Assembly: GCF_001411805.1 (NCBI RefSeq)
Contig: NZ_CP007212.1
Coordinates: 930,001 to 994,000 of the forward strand
DNA length: 64,000 nt
Reading direction: 5' to 3'
DNA from: Burkholderia plantarii
GTDB taxonomy: Bacteria > Pseudomonadota > Gammaproteobacteria > Burkholderiales > Burkholderiaceae
How positions within the stretch are numbered: position 1 is the first letter of the stretch; each line of letters starts with the position of its first letter. The notes below the pieces were generated by a model that did not search any database, was not told where the DNA came from, and saw only the letters and a list, made by a program, of their open reading frames with translations. A program made the position numbers and the translations under genes. This document shows positions 47,039-57,597 of this stretch, piece by piece.

Positions 47039-48358
47039 TCAGGCCGCCGCGGCCCTCGCCTCGTCGCGTCGATGCACGCAGCGGCCGGCGGCCCAGGTGC
47101 TGTGGACGGCGCGGTCGTCGCCGAGCATCGCGAACGCGAACAGCAGTTCCTCGAGCGAGGCGGCGCGCGCGGTGCGGCGCGCGAGCAGCGGCGTGGCGCG
47201 CGGATCGAGCACGACGAAGTCGGCCTCGGCGCGCGGCGCGAGCGTGCCGATCTGCGTGTCGAGCGCGAGCGCGCGCGCCGCGCCCGCCGTGGCGAGCCAG
47301 AACATCCGCGTCGCGCCGAGGTGGTAGCCCGACAGCCGCGCGACCTTGTGCGCTTCGTTCATGGTCTGCAGCATCGAGAACGAGGTGCCGCCGCCCACGT
47401 CGGTCGCGAGCGAAAGGTGTACGCGCTGCGCGGTGGCGCGGTCGAAGTCGAACAGGCCGCTGCCGAGGAAGAAGTTCGAGGTCGGGCAGTGCGCGATCAC
47501 CGTGCCGGTCTCGGCGATCCGGCGCCGGTCCTCGTCGTCGAGATGGATGCAGTGGCCGTACACGGCGCGCGGGCGCAGCAGGCCGTGGCGATCGTAGATG
47601 TCGAGGTAGCTGCGGTGGCCCGGGAACAGCTCGGCGGCCCATTTCACCTCGTCGACGTTCTCGGCCACGTGACTCTGCACGAACACGTCGGGATGGCGGC
47701 GCGCGAGCGCGGCGCAGGCCTCGAGCTGGGCCGGCGTCGAGGTCGGCGCGAAGCGTGGCGTGAGCGCGTACATCTGCCGGCCGCGGCCGTGCCAGCGCGC
47801 GATCAGCGCGGCGCTGTCGTCGTGGCCCGACTGCGCCGTGTCGCGCAGGAACTCGGGGCAGTTGCGATCCATCAGCACCTTGCCCGCGATCATCCGCAGG
47901 TTCCTCGCCTCGCTCGCCTCGAACAGCGCCTCGGCCGATTGCCGATGGACCGTGCAGTAGACGAGCGCGGTGGTGGTGCCGCTCGCCAGCAGCGTGTCGA
48001 TGAAGAACGACGCCACTTCGCGCGCGTGCTCGATGTCCTCGAAGCGCCGCTCGGTCGGGAACGTATAGGTGTCGAGCCACGGCAGCAGGCCCGGCGCCGG
48101 CGAGGCGATCATGTCGGTCTGCGGATAGTGGATGTGCGTGTCGATGAAGCCCGGCACGATCAGCTTGTCGCCGAGCGTGGTGACGCGCGCGTCGGGCGCG
48201 AGGCGGCCGGCCAGCGCGGCGTAGGCGCCGGCCGCGACCACCCGGCCCGCCGCGTCGACGATCAGCAGGCCGTCCTCCTCGAAGACGGCGGCCTCGTCCG
48301 CGTGCGCGGGGTCGTCGCGAAACGTCAGCAGCCGGGCGCGAAAGGCGGTTTGGGTCAT
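47039..48358 (-). CDS. guaD: Guanine deaminase
   Basis: Amidohydrolase converting guanine to xanthine. The 439-residue protein has the zinc ligands in GFIDTHIHYPQTD (H75, H77), SHVAENVDEVKWA, GHCIHLDDED and LATDVGGGTSFSM. It is the last gene of the xdhC-add-permease-guaD operon, 43 bases after the permease. Confidence 0.95.
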   Translation of the reverse strand: MTQTAFRARLLTFRDDPAHADEAAVFEEDGLLIVDAAGRVVAAGAYAALAGRLAPDARVTTLGDKLIVPGFIDTHIHYPQTDMIASPAPGLLPWLDTYTFPTERRFEDIEHAREVASFFIDTLLASGTTTALVYCTVHRQSAEALFEASEARNLRMIAGKVLMDRNCPEFLRDTAQSGHDDSAALIARWHGRGRQMYALTPRFAPTSTPAQLEACAALARRHPDVFVQSHVAENVDEVKWAAELFPGHRSYLDIYDRHGLLRPRAVYGHCIHLDDEDRRRIAETGTVIAHCPTSNFFLGSGLFDFDRATAQRVHLSLATDVGGGTSFSMLQTMNEAHKVARLSGYHLGATRMFWLATAGAARALALDTQIGTLAPRAEADFVVLDPRATPLLARRTARAASLEELLFAFAMLGDDRAVHSTWAAGRCVHRRDEARAAAA

Positions 48359-48401
48359 GAACGAAACTCCTGCGGCAGGGGAACGGGGCGCATCGGCGGC
48401 C

Positions 48402-49778
48402 TCACAGCTGCGCGAGCAGCACGCCCGAGAGCGCGGCGACGATCCACATCGCCGGCTTGATCTCGCGGCGGCGCCCGGTGAACAGCTTCAGCACCACGAA
48501 GGTGAGAAAGCCGTAGGCGATGCCGTCGGTGATCGAATAGGTGAGCGGGATCAGCACCATCGCGATGAACGCGGGAATCGCCTCGTCGAAGCGGTGCCAT
48601 TCGATCTTCGTGATCGATTCCATCATGAACACGCCCACCAGGATCAGCGCCGGCGCCGTGGCGATCGCGGGCACCAGCGAGAGCAGCGGCGAGAGCACCA
48701 GGAACGGCAGGAAGCAGAGCCCGGCCACCACCGCCACCAGGCCGGTGCGCCCGCCCGCCGAGATGCCGGCGGCCGATTCGATGTAGGCGTTCGCGGGGCT
48801 CGTGCCGAGCGGTGCCGACACCACCGCCGAGAACGCGTCGACCATCATCGACTGGCGGATGTTGCGCGGGTTGCCGTCGCGATCGACGAGGTTGCCGGCC
48901 TCCGAGATCGCCATGAAGGTGGACAGCGCGTCGAAGAAGGCCGTGAACAGCATCACGAAGATGAACGGCCAGTAGACCACCTTCAGCGCGCCGAGCAGGT
49001 CGAGCTGGCCGATCCCGGAGAAGTCGGGCGCGGCCACCAGGCCGTTCCAGTTGACGAGCGTCCGGGTGGCGATCGCGGCGGGCCAGTAGGTGCTGCCGTC
49101 GCCCCAGATCCGGCCGATCGGCACCGCGAGCAGCGTGGTGGCGACGATGCCGATCATCAGCGCGCCCGTCACGCGGCGCACCACCAGCACGGTGGTGATC
49201 GCGAGCCCGACGAGGAACGTCACGATCACCGGGTTCAGCGACGCCGCATGCACGACCGTCACCGGGTCGCCCACCACGAATTTCGCGTTGACGAGCCCGA
49301 TCAGGCAGATGAACAGGCCAATGCCGCACGACACGGCGTGCCGCAGGTTCGGCGGGATCGCGTCCACCACCAGCTTGCGCGCGTTGAACGCGGCCAGCAC
49401 GGCGAAGATCACGCCTGCCCAGAACACGCAGCCGAGCGCGGTCTGCCACGGCATCTTCCCGCCGTGGACCATCACGAACGTGAACAGCGCGTTCATGCCC
49501 ATGCCCGGCGCGACCAGCACCGGGTTGCGCGCGTACAGGCCCATCGCGCAACTGCCGAGGAAGCTGACGATCACGGTGGCGGTCAGCGCCGACGCGAACG
49601 GCACGCCCGCCTGGGCCAGGATGCCGGGATTGACGACGATGATGTACATCGCCGTCAGGAACGTCGTGATGCCCGCGACGATTTCGGTGCGCAGCCGCGA
49701 GCCGGACTCGCGGATGCCGAAGAATCGGTCGAGCCACGAACTCGTGGCCGGGGCCTTGCTGCCGTTGTACGTGTCCAT
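48402..49778 (-). CDS. NCS2-family purine permease (AzgA/GhxP type)
   Basis: A 458-residue inner-membrane transporter with about 13 hydrophobic segments. The signature FFGIRESGSRLRTEIVAGIT and VAPGMGMNALFTFVMV mark the AzgA-like branch, which imports adenine, guanine or hypoxanthine. The SEAGNLVDRDGN motif is also present. Position between adenine/adenosine and guanine deaminase genes supports purine-base import. Confidence 0.92.
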   Translation of the reverse strand: MDTYNGSKAPATSSWLDRFFGIRESGSRLRTEIVAGITTFLTAMYIIVVNPGILAQAGVPFASALTATVIVSFLGSCAMGLYARNPVLVAPGMGMNALFTFVMVHGGKMPWQTALGCVFWAGVIFAVLAAFNARKLVVDAIPPNLRHAVSCGIGLFICLIGLVNAKFVVGDPVTVVHAASLNPVIVTFLVGLAITTVLVVRRVTGALMIGIVATTLLAVPIGRIWGDGSTYWPAAIATRTLVNWNGLVAAPDFSGIGQLDLLGALKVVYWPFIFVMLFTAFFDALSTFMAISEAGNLVDRDGNPRNIRQSMMVDAFSAVVSAPLGTSPANAYIESAAGISAGGRTGLVAVVAGLCFLPFLVLSPLLSLVPAIATAPALILVGVFMMESITKIEWHRFDEAIPAFIAMVLIPLTYSITDGIAYGFLTFVVLKLFTGRRREIKPAMWIVAALSGVLLAQL

Positions 49779-49876
49779 CGAAAAAGCTCTCCTCAGTCTC
49801 TGTTATGGGGACGACGGTGCGTCCGCGCGATGCCGCGCGGAACGGATGCACCGGCCTCCTCGGCAGGACGTGGGCG

Positions 49877-50920
<1,044 letters not shown>

Positions 50921-51943
50921 TCAGATATGGGGGGAGGCCGCGTCGCCGTCCGCCCGGGCCGGGGCGGCGTGCGAGTCGACCACCTGCAGCAGTTGCGCGG
51001 CCACCGCGATCGCGATCGTCTCGGGGGCCTTGTCGACGATGCCTTCCACGCCGATCGGGCAGCGCATCCGCGCGGTCTGCGCGGGATCGATGCCGCTCGC
51101 GGCGAGGCGCTGATCGAACTGGATGCGCTTGCTGCGCGAGCCGATCATGCCGAAGTAGGCGTAGTCGCCGCGCCGCAGGATGTGCTGGGCCAGCACGAAG
51201 TCGAACGCGTGGTCGTGCGTCATCACCACGAAGTAGGTGTGCGGCGCGGCGTCGGCGATGGCGAGCTCGGGGGCGTCGAGCGCGTCCACCGTCAGGTTGT
51301 GGATGCCGGAGAGCGCCGCGGCGGGCGGGAACGGCGCGTCGCGCCCGTCGATCCAGCGCACCCGGCACGGCAGCGTCGCGAGCACGCGCACCAGCGCGGC
51401 CGAGGCGTGGCTCGCGCCGAACAGCATCACGGCGAAGGTGTGCGGCGCGATCGTCTCGGTCATCAGCGAGACGTCGCCGGTGGACCATAGCAGGCAGTCT
51501 GCGCGCGTCACGTCGGCCTCGGGTTCGCTCAGCGTCACCGGATCGGCCGCGGGGCCGAACGAGACGCTGCGCACGGTGGCGTTGCCGGCGGCCACGCGTT
51601 TGGCGAGCGAGGTGATCCAGCCGAGATCGGCGATGTCGAGCCGCTCGAAGCCGAGCGTCACGGCGCCGCCGCAGCACTGGCCGAGACTCGGCCCGAGCGC
51701 CATCCGTTCGAGCCGGCGCGCGTGCGGCAGGTGCGAGCCGTCCTTCAGCAGTTGCCGCGCGATCTCGATCGCCTTCCATTCCAGATGGCCGCCGCCGATC
51801 GTGTGGCGGGCGGTGTCGCGCGTGACGAGCATTTTGGTGCCGGCCTCGCGCGGCACCGAGCCTTCGGCGCGCGCGACGGTCACGAGCACGGCCGCTTCGC
51901 CGTGCGCGATCAGTTGCTGGGCATCGGTGAGCCAGGTTTCCAT
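50921..51943 (-). CDS. xdhC: Xanthine dehydrogenase accessory protein XdhC
   Basis: A 340-residue chaperone that binds and sulfurates molybdenum cofactor for XdhB. The N-terminal domain has VTVARAEGSVPREAGTKMLV and IGGGHLEWKAIE; LGQCCGGAVTLGF carries the conserved Cys pair. The C-terminal part is a Rossmann fold (GASHASAALVRVLATL). It is the first gene of the purine operon here; xdhA and xdhB, its usual upstream partners, are absent. Confidence 0.93.
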   Translation of the reverse strand: METWLTDAQQLIAHGEAAVLVTVARAEGSVPREAGTKMLVTRDTARHTIGGGHLEWKAIEIARQLLKDGSHLPHARRLERMALGPSLGQCCGGAVTLGFERLDIADLGWITSLAKRVAAGNATVRSVSFGPAADPVTLSEPEADVTRADCLLWSTGDVSLMTETIAPHTFAVMLFGASHASAALVRVLATLPCRVRWIDGRDAPFPPAAALSGIHNLTVDALDAPELAIADAAPHTYFVVMTHDHAFDFVLAQHILRRGDYAYFGMIGSRSKRIQFDQRLAASGIDPAQTARMRCPIGVEGIVDKAPETIAIAVAAQLLQVVDSHAAPARADGDAASPHI

Positions 51944-52707
51944 GGTTCGCCTCCGCGCTCAGGGCGCCGCCGCGCGGGCGGCGGGCGGCAGGTGGAGGGC
52001 GCGCGATGGGCGTGCTCGCCGCGCATGGAGGCCGGGACGGCCCGGGCCGGACGACGAGCCGGCCGGACGAGGCGCGCTGTCCGGCACGGTGCCTGTCGCG
52101 GGGGCGGACATCGCGTGAGCCGCACGGGCGTCGGCCCGCGCGGACTCGCGAACGGCGCTGCGCGGCCGGGGCGGCCGCGGCGCGGGAAGTCGATGCGCGG
52201 TGCGCACGACGGACGTGGCGCCACGAGGGCGGATACGGATGGTTTGCGTTGTCATGGTTCAACCAACAGGACATTGCGGATCAGGCGCGCGTTACGCTGG
52301 GCCAACCGGCCCGTCGCGCACGTAGATCGCCATCCGTTTTTCAAGATAGCACCGTCAATTTCAGGAAATATTTATCCTGGCTGATGCGGGCTATTCGGTG
52401 GCGATCATGTCGATCGTAGTACGACGCGCGCGAAGGCGTCGACGACGGCGGGCGTGAGGGCTGCCGGACCGGTGTCAGCGGGGCGCGGCGGGCGGGTGCC
52501 CGGGTGGTGGCGGACAGGCTGCAGCACGCCGCGCCGGGGCTGGGGTCGGGCTTAGGTGTTTACGCCGAACGGCGTGGTGGTCGGGCAAGCGGCGCGACGG
52601 CGGGCGTCGGGCACGAGGCCACGGCAGCCGGAACGGATGCGCGACGGAACGCGCGGCACGTTCGCGGCACGGCGGGAAGCCAGGCACGAAGCGCGCCGCG
52701 GCCGGGC
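51944..52707. other. Gene-free region upstream of xdhC
   Basis: This 764-base gap separates xdhC from dsbB. The first 300 bases are very GC-rich with only Arg/Pro-rich frames (for example 51959-52255 minus). An AT-richer patch at 52330-52400 may hold the operon promoter. I find no recognisable xdhB or xdhA remnant. Confidence 0.55.
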
Positions 52708-53217
52708 TCAGATCGAGCGGCGGCGCTTGCGCAGCAGGCTCGTGCCGACCAGCACGAAGATCAGCACGAAGCCGATCAGTGCCCAGCCCGGCAGCAGGAT
52801 GCCGAGGATCGGCGGATAGACGGTCTCGCAGAGGCCGCCGACCTTGAACACGCTCGGCAGCCATTGCGCGGGCGGCAGGCTGTCGACGATCGGCTGCAGC
52901 GTGTCGAACCCGCAGCTGAAGCCCGGGTGCAACTGGATCTGCAGGTGGCGCGCCGCGGTGCCGGCGCCGCCGAGCGCCGAGATCACGATCAGCAATTCGA
53001 TCACGGCGAGGCTGCGGCGGCTGCGCAGGCCGGTGCCGAGGAACGAGAAGATCGCGATCAGCGCGAAGAAATAACGCTGGATGATGCAGAGCGGGCACGG
53101 GTCCTCGCCCTTCACGAACTGCAGGTACAGCGCCCCGGCCAGCAGGCCGACGCAGACGACGCCGAGCAGCGTCAGGAGGCGGCGCTCGTGGCGCAGCGAC
53201 AGCGAGAAGTCGTTCAT
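52708..53217 (-). CDS. dsbB: Disulfide bond formation protein DsbB
   Basis: An inner-membrane quinone reductase that reoxidises DsbA. The 169-residue protein has four helices, the first redox pair CPLC at 41-44 and the second pair Cys102 and Cys130, plus the quinone-site Arg in CIIQRYFF. The C-terminus is strongly basic (LLRKRRRSI), fitting a cytoplasmic end. Confidence 0.95.
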   Translation of the reverse strand: MNDFSLSLRHERRLLTLLGVVCVGLLAGALYLQFVKGEDPCPLCIIQRYFFALIAIFSFLGTGLRSRRSLAVIELLIVISALGGAGTAARHLQIQLHPGFSCGFDTLQPIVDSLPPAQWLPSVFKVGGLCETVYPPILGILLPGWALIGFVLIFVLVGTSLLRKRRRSI

Positions 53218-53367
53218 CGGTGGTCGGTCCCGAAAATGGAGTCGTCGGATTCTAGCGCGAACCCGGTGGCGATTTCGCGTGCATCGGCGAGTCGGGTGCG
53301 CTTTCGACGCGTGGCCCGCGCGGCGCCGTCCGGGTGGCTCGCCGGCTTTCGCCGCCGCGGCGGCGGA

Positions 53368-54744
53368 TCAGCGGATCGCCGCGAGCACTGCTTCGATCGA
53401 CTGGCCGATCGCGAGCAGCGCATCGTCGCGATGGGGCGCGGCCGCGACCATCAGGCCGACCGGCGCGCCGTCACGCGGATGGCATGGTACCGACAGCGCG
53501 CAGGCGTCGAGGAAGTTGAACGCGCTCGGATTGCGCAGGATCAGCGCGTTGGTGCGCGCGAACGCGGCGTCGTCGTGTTCGAGTTCGGCCATGCGCGGCG
53601 GCACGACCGGCACGGTCGGCGCGAGCACCGCGTCCACGCCCGACCAGAGCGTGCGGTCGGCCTCGTCGAGCATGGCCGCGCGGGCGGCGAGCAGGTCGAG
53701 ATAATCGGCGGCCGAGGCGGGCTGGCCCTTCATGATGCGCACCAGCACGCGCGGGTCGTAGCTGTCGCGGCGGTGTTCGAGCAGCGGCCGGTGCCAGGCG
53801 TAGGCCTCGATCGACGGGAAGCCGAAGCGGTTGATGTCGGCGAGCCGCTCGAGCGGGGCGAAGCGCAGATCCGACAGGATCGCGCCGGCCGCCGCCAGAT
53901 GCTCGAGCGCGGCGCTGAACGCGGCCGCCACCTCGGCGTCCATGCCGTCCGTCACATAATGATTGAGCACGCCGAGCCGCACGCCTTCGAGCGGGCGCGC
54001 GGCCGGCACGCGCGGCGCGAGCCCGGCGAGAATCCGGTCGACCAGCGCGCAGCAGGCGACCGACACGCCGATCGGGCCGAACGAGTCGAGCGTCGACGAC
54101 AGCGGCACGCCGCCGTCCTTCGGCACCCGGCTCGCGGTCGGCTTGAAGCCGGTCAGCCCGCACAGCGCGGCCGGAATCCGGAGCGAACCGCCGGTGTCGG
54201 TGCCCAGCGCGACGGCCGCCATGCCGTCGGCCACCGAGGCGGCGGCGCCCGACGACGAGCCGCCGGCCACGCGCGCGTCGCCGGCCGCCTCGCGCCGGTA
54301 TGGCGAGCGCGGCGTGCCGTAGTGCGGGTTCAGGCCGAGCCCCGAGAACGCGAATTCGCTCATGTTGGTGCGCCCGACCAGCACCGCGCCGGCCCGGCGC
54401 AGCCGCGCGACGGCCGGCGCGTCGGCCGTGGCCGGCGGTGCGTCGTCGAGCGCGCGCGAGCCGGCCCGCGTGACCTGGCCGACGATGTCGAACAGATCCT
54501 TGACCGACACCGGGATACCGGCCAGCGGCGACAGCACCGTGCCGGCCGCGCGCAGGCGGTCGTGCGCGTCGGCCGCCGCACGCGCCGTGTCGGCGTCGAC
54601 GCTGGTGAACGCGATCGCGCCCTGGCCGTCGGGCGCGGCGATGCGGTCGAGCGCGGCGTCGACGAGCGCGCGGCTGGTCGTGCGGCCGGCCGCGAGATCG
54701 GCGGCCAGCGTGGCGAGCGGCGGGAAGGGGGCGAAAGTGGTCAT
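53368..54744 (-). CDS. Amidase-signature-family amidase
   Basis: A 458-residue enzyme of the GatA/AS family. The Ser-cisSer-Lys triad is visible: Lys in GIPVSVKDLFDIVG, and the serines in GGSSSGAAASVADGM followed by GTDTGGSLRIPAALCGLTGFKP. The start at 54744 (MTTFAPFPPLATLAADLAAG) opens the family's first helix; the frame runs 85 codons further upstream without similarity. No gatB/gatC is nearby, so it is a catabolic or general amidase with unknown substrate. Confidence 0.9.
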   Translation of the reverse strand: MTTFAPFPPLATLAADLAAGRTTSRALVDAALDRIAAPDGQGAIAFTSVDADTARAAADAHDRLRAAGTVLSPLAGIPVSVKDLFDIVGQVTRAGSRALDDAPPATADAPAVARLRRAGAVLVGRTNMSEFAFSGLGLNPHYGTPRSPYRREAAGDARVAGGSSSGAAASVADGMAAVALGTDTGGSLRIPAALCGLTGFKPTASRVPKDGGVPLSSTLDSFGPIGVSVACCALVDRILAGLAPRVPAARPLEGVRLGVLNHYVTDGMDAEVAAAFSAALEHLAAAGAILSDLRFAPLERLADINRFGFPSIEAYAWHRPLLEHRRDSYDPRVLVRIMKGQPASAADYLDLLAARAAMLDEADRTLWSGVDAVLAPTVPVVPPRMAELEHDDAAFARTNALILRNPSAFNFLDACALSVPCHPRDGAPVGLMVAAAPHRDDALLAIGQSIEAVLAAIR

Positions 54745-55028
54745 GGCGGCGGGATGAAAGGTGGGCGAAGGGTGGATGGAGTCGGCCGGCGTCGCGCGGC
54801 TTGCGCGGTGTGCCGGCCCGCGGGCTGACTGACGATGGTAGGGGGATCGATCGCGGGCGTCCAGCCTGCGCGCCGGCGCGCTTCGCGCCGGCCGCCGCGG
54901 GTTCGATGCAGTTCCGGCAGCCGTTGCAACAATGTTGCGGAATGTGAGCCGGTTTGCCGCTGATCCTCTACTGACGGATAATGAATCCTCGTCGAACATT
55001 CGCGTGACAGACGCGCCAGACCATCGTC

Positions 55029-56369
55029 ATGAGCGAAAACACGCCTCCCGCTCCGTCTTCCGGCGTTCGTCCGGAATCCCCCACGGCCACCGACATGGCC
55101 GATTCGATTGCCGCCTCCACACCCGCGCCCGAGCCACCGAAACTGTCGCCGGCCGTGTTCGCCGCGCAGATTCCCGCCGCGCAGGACGTTGCGGTCGAAC
55201 CCGCCTTCGTCCCCGCCGATCCGCTCGCGGCCAGCTTGCCCGAGACGCCCGTCGCGGCGGCGCCGGGCGACGCCGGCCAGCCGGCCGGCGCGGCCGGTGT
55301 GACTTCCGCTGGTGTCGCGGCCGCCGGTGCGGCCACCGGCGTGGCAGGCGCCGCCGCGCAGGCTGGTGCCGCCACCGGCGGCGAGCCCGCGGCCGGCCAG
55401 GCCCGTGCCGGCTCGCCGCCGCCCGGCTTCGGCGCCGCGCCCGATTTCGAAACCGCCCGCCCGCCGCCCGCCTCGGCGCAGCCGGCCCCACCTGCCTACC
55501 TGAAGCGCAGCGACACGCCGTGGTCGGTATTCGGCCGCATCATCGCCGCGCGCGCGCGGCGGCTGTTCGACCGGGCCGGCCAGCGGATCACGCAGCGCAC
55601 GCTGCGGATCGGCGTCTCGGCCCGGATCTTTCACCCCGAGCCCGGCGCGAGCGGCCTGCGCGGCAAGACGCTGCAATATCTCGAGGAATCGATCGCGCAC
55701 TGGGTGATGTCGCGCGACGTTCTCGTGTTCATGATCCCGACCGTCGGCCATCAGGGCATGCTGCACCCGAGCAACATCCGGCTGCGCGATTACGCGAAGC
55801 ATCTGGACGGGCTGCTGCTGCAGGGCGGCGCCGACGTGTCGCCGCAGACCTACGCGGAGTCCGACGCGCGCCCCGAATGGCCGGGCGACCGCGTGCGCGA
55901 CATGTACGAGCTCGAGCTGCTGCACGAGTTCGTCGAGTCCGGCAAACCGGTGCTCGGCGTCTGCCGCGGCTGCCAGCTGATCAACGTCGCGTTCGGCGGC
56001 TCGCTCTACCAGGACATCGCCACCGACGTGCCGACGGCCGGCATCCACGTCAGCGAGCATTACGACCAGCACCGCCACGCGATCCGCTTCCCCGACAACT
56101 CGACGCTCGCGAACATGTTCCCGGGCCGCCGCGAGGCGATCGTCAACTCGATCCACCACCAGGCGATCCGCGATCTCGGCCGCGACCTGAACATCGAGGC
56201 CGTGTCGGCCGAGGACGGCATCATCGAGAGCATTCGCTATCGCCGCGCGCCGTTCGTGGTGGGCGTGCAGTGGCACCCCGAGTTCCATCGCGCGGGCGGC
56301 GCCGAGCTGCTCGACTGCACGCCGCTGCTCGACACGTTCCTGCGCGCCGCTCGCGAGACGCGGCTGTAA
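55029..56369 (+). CDS. Class I glutamine amidotransferase, peptidase C26 (PuuD-like) with long N-terminal extension
   Basis: A 446-residue protein. Residues 1 to about 150 are low-complexity Ala/Pro/Gly/Thr, probably disordered. The C26 domain begins near LRIGVSARIFHPE (about 193). The nucleophile is Cys312 in LGVCRGCQL, with His416 and Glu418 in VQWHPEFH; LLQGGADVSP is also typical. PuuD hydrolyses gamma-glutamyl-GABA in putrescine breakdown, but no other puu gene is close. The fusion of a long tail is unusual. Confidence 0.85.
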   Translation: MSENTPPAPSSGVRPESPTATDMADSIAASTPAPEPPKLSPAVFAAQIPAAQDVAVEPAFVPADPLAASLPETPVAAAPGDAGQPAGAAGVTSAGVAAAGAATGVAGAAAQAGAATGGEPAAGQARAGSPPPGFGAAPDFETARPPPASAQPAPPAYLKRSDTPWSVFGRIIAARARRLFDRAGQRITQRTLRIGVSARIFHPEPGASGLRGKTLQYLEESIAHWVMSRDVLVFMIPTVGHQGMLHPSNIRLRDYAKHLDGLLLQGGADVSPQTYAESDARPEWPGDRVRDMYELELLHEFVESGKPVLGVCRGCQLINVAFGGSLYQDIATDVPTAGIHVSEHYDQHRHAIRFPDNSTLANMFPGRREAIVNSIHHQAIRDLGRDLNIEAVSAEDGIIESIRYRRAPFVVGVQWHPEFHRAGGAELLDCTPLLDTFLRAARETRL

Positions 56370-56496
56370 CGGCGGCCCGGCCGTTTCCTGCCGCGTTCTG
56401 CCGCGGCAATTTGCCGGCCGACCCGCGTTCGCGGGCGGCCGGCGCGCGATTCGGGCGATAATCGCGCGTCCTCTTTCCTCGTTCAGGAGCCTCAGC

Positions 56497-57315
56497 TTGA
56501 GTACGCGCAGCAGGGTTGCCCGCCTCATCGGACGGACGCTTCCGGGCGCCGCGCTGGCCGCGATCGCGATCTGCGGCGCGCACGCGCTGGCCGCCGAGGC
56601 CACGGATGCCGCGGATGCCGATACGGCGGCCACCGCGTCTTCGGCTTCATCGCGGCCCGCCGCCGATGCGTCCGCTGCCGTCGATACCACGCCGCCGCCC
56701 GATTCCTCGCCGCCCGTGGCCGGCACGCGCCCCGACGTCACGACGCTGACGGCCGGTGACGGCGAAGGCCGCGCCGCGCCGTCGCCGCTCGCCGCCGGCG
56801 ACGCGCAGGGCGACGTGGCCGAGCTGATGCGGATGTTGCGCGATCACCAGCTCACGGAGATGCGCACGACCTACAACGGCAGCTACGGCGCGAGCCTGCT
56901 GTTCTATCCGCAGGAGATGACCTATTACGTCGCGCTGTTCCAGGACAAGCATTTCTGGCGCGTGGTCAAGTCGCAGGAGCGTCCGCGCGCGGAGATGATC
57001 TACCAGAACTTCGCGGACCAGACCGTCCAGCTGTCCGACATCGAGCTGCGGCGCACCGAGCTGGCCGCGCAGAAGCGGTTTCTCGAGCGCGTGATCGGCC
57101 TGTCCGAGGATCATGCCAAGCGCCTGCGGGCCGACCTTGGCATCGCGCGCGAGCAGCAGGCACAGATCGAGGCGCGGCGGCAGGCGGCGCAGGATCAGGC
57201 GCAGGCGCTCGCGGTCGAGGAGCGTGCTTCGGCGGCGCGGCTGCACGAACTGCAGCGGCGCGTGCGACGGCTGCAGCAACAGAACGAGAACGGGCTCGCG
57301 CCGGACGCGCAGTGA
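56497..57315 (+). CDS. DUF2968 exported coiled-coil protein
   Basis: A 272-residue protein with a signal peptide (ALAAIAICGAHALAAEA), then an Ala/Ser/Pro-rich linker to about residue 95. The DUF2968 core follows: VAELMRMLRDHQLTEMRTTY, FYPQEMTYYVALFQDKHFWR. The C-terminal third is a long charged coiled coil (EQQAQIEARRQAAQDQAQAL). The start is TTG at 56497 with AGGAG nine bases before it. Function is unknown; it is common in Burkholderia. Confidence 0.85.
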   Translation: MSTRSRVARLIGRTLPGAALAAIAICGAHALAAEATDAADADTAATASSASSRPAADASAAVDTTPPPDSSPPVAGTRPDVTTLTAGDGEGRAAPSPLAAGDAQGDVAELMRMLRDHQLTEMRTTYNGSYGASLLFYPQEMTYYVALFQDKHFWRVVKSQERPRAEMIYQNFADQTVQLSDIELRRTELAAQKRFLERVIGLSEDHAKRLRADLGIAREQQAQIEARRQAAQDQAQALAVEERASAARLHELQRRVRRLQQQNENGLAPDAQ

Positions 57316-57597
57316 GTCGGCGGCCAAAGCTGACGATCCGGTTTCATGCGTGGCGCCGTTTGCGATTCGCGTAATCGATTCGAAAGCATCGCCGCGCCGC
57401 TCATCACTTCCCCGCATATCCCACGGCGACGTTTTGCGCGACACTGCGGTACAGTCGGCAGACCCCGGCCGGCCGCGCGGCGACGCTCGTCGCGCGGCGC
57501 GATGCCGGTCCGCCACCGCATTCGGCCGCCGTGCCAGCTTCGGCCACCTCGCGGCGGCGCACGCGCTGCGCCGCGCCATGCTCTATCGAGATCAATC

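Noticed and set aside
51959..52255. 98-codon minus-strand gene MTTQTIRIRPRG...
   Set aside because: It is Arg/Pro/Ala low-complexity with no clear ribosome-binding site and lies in a GC-saturated spacer.
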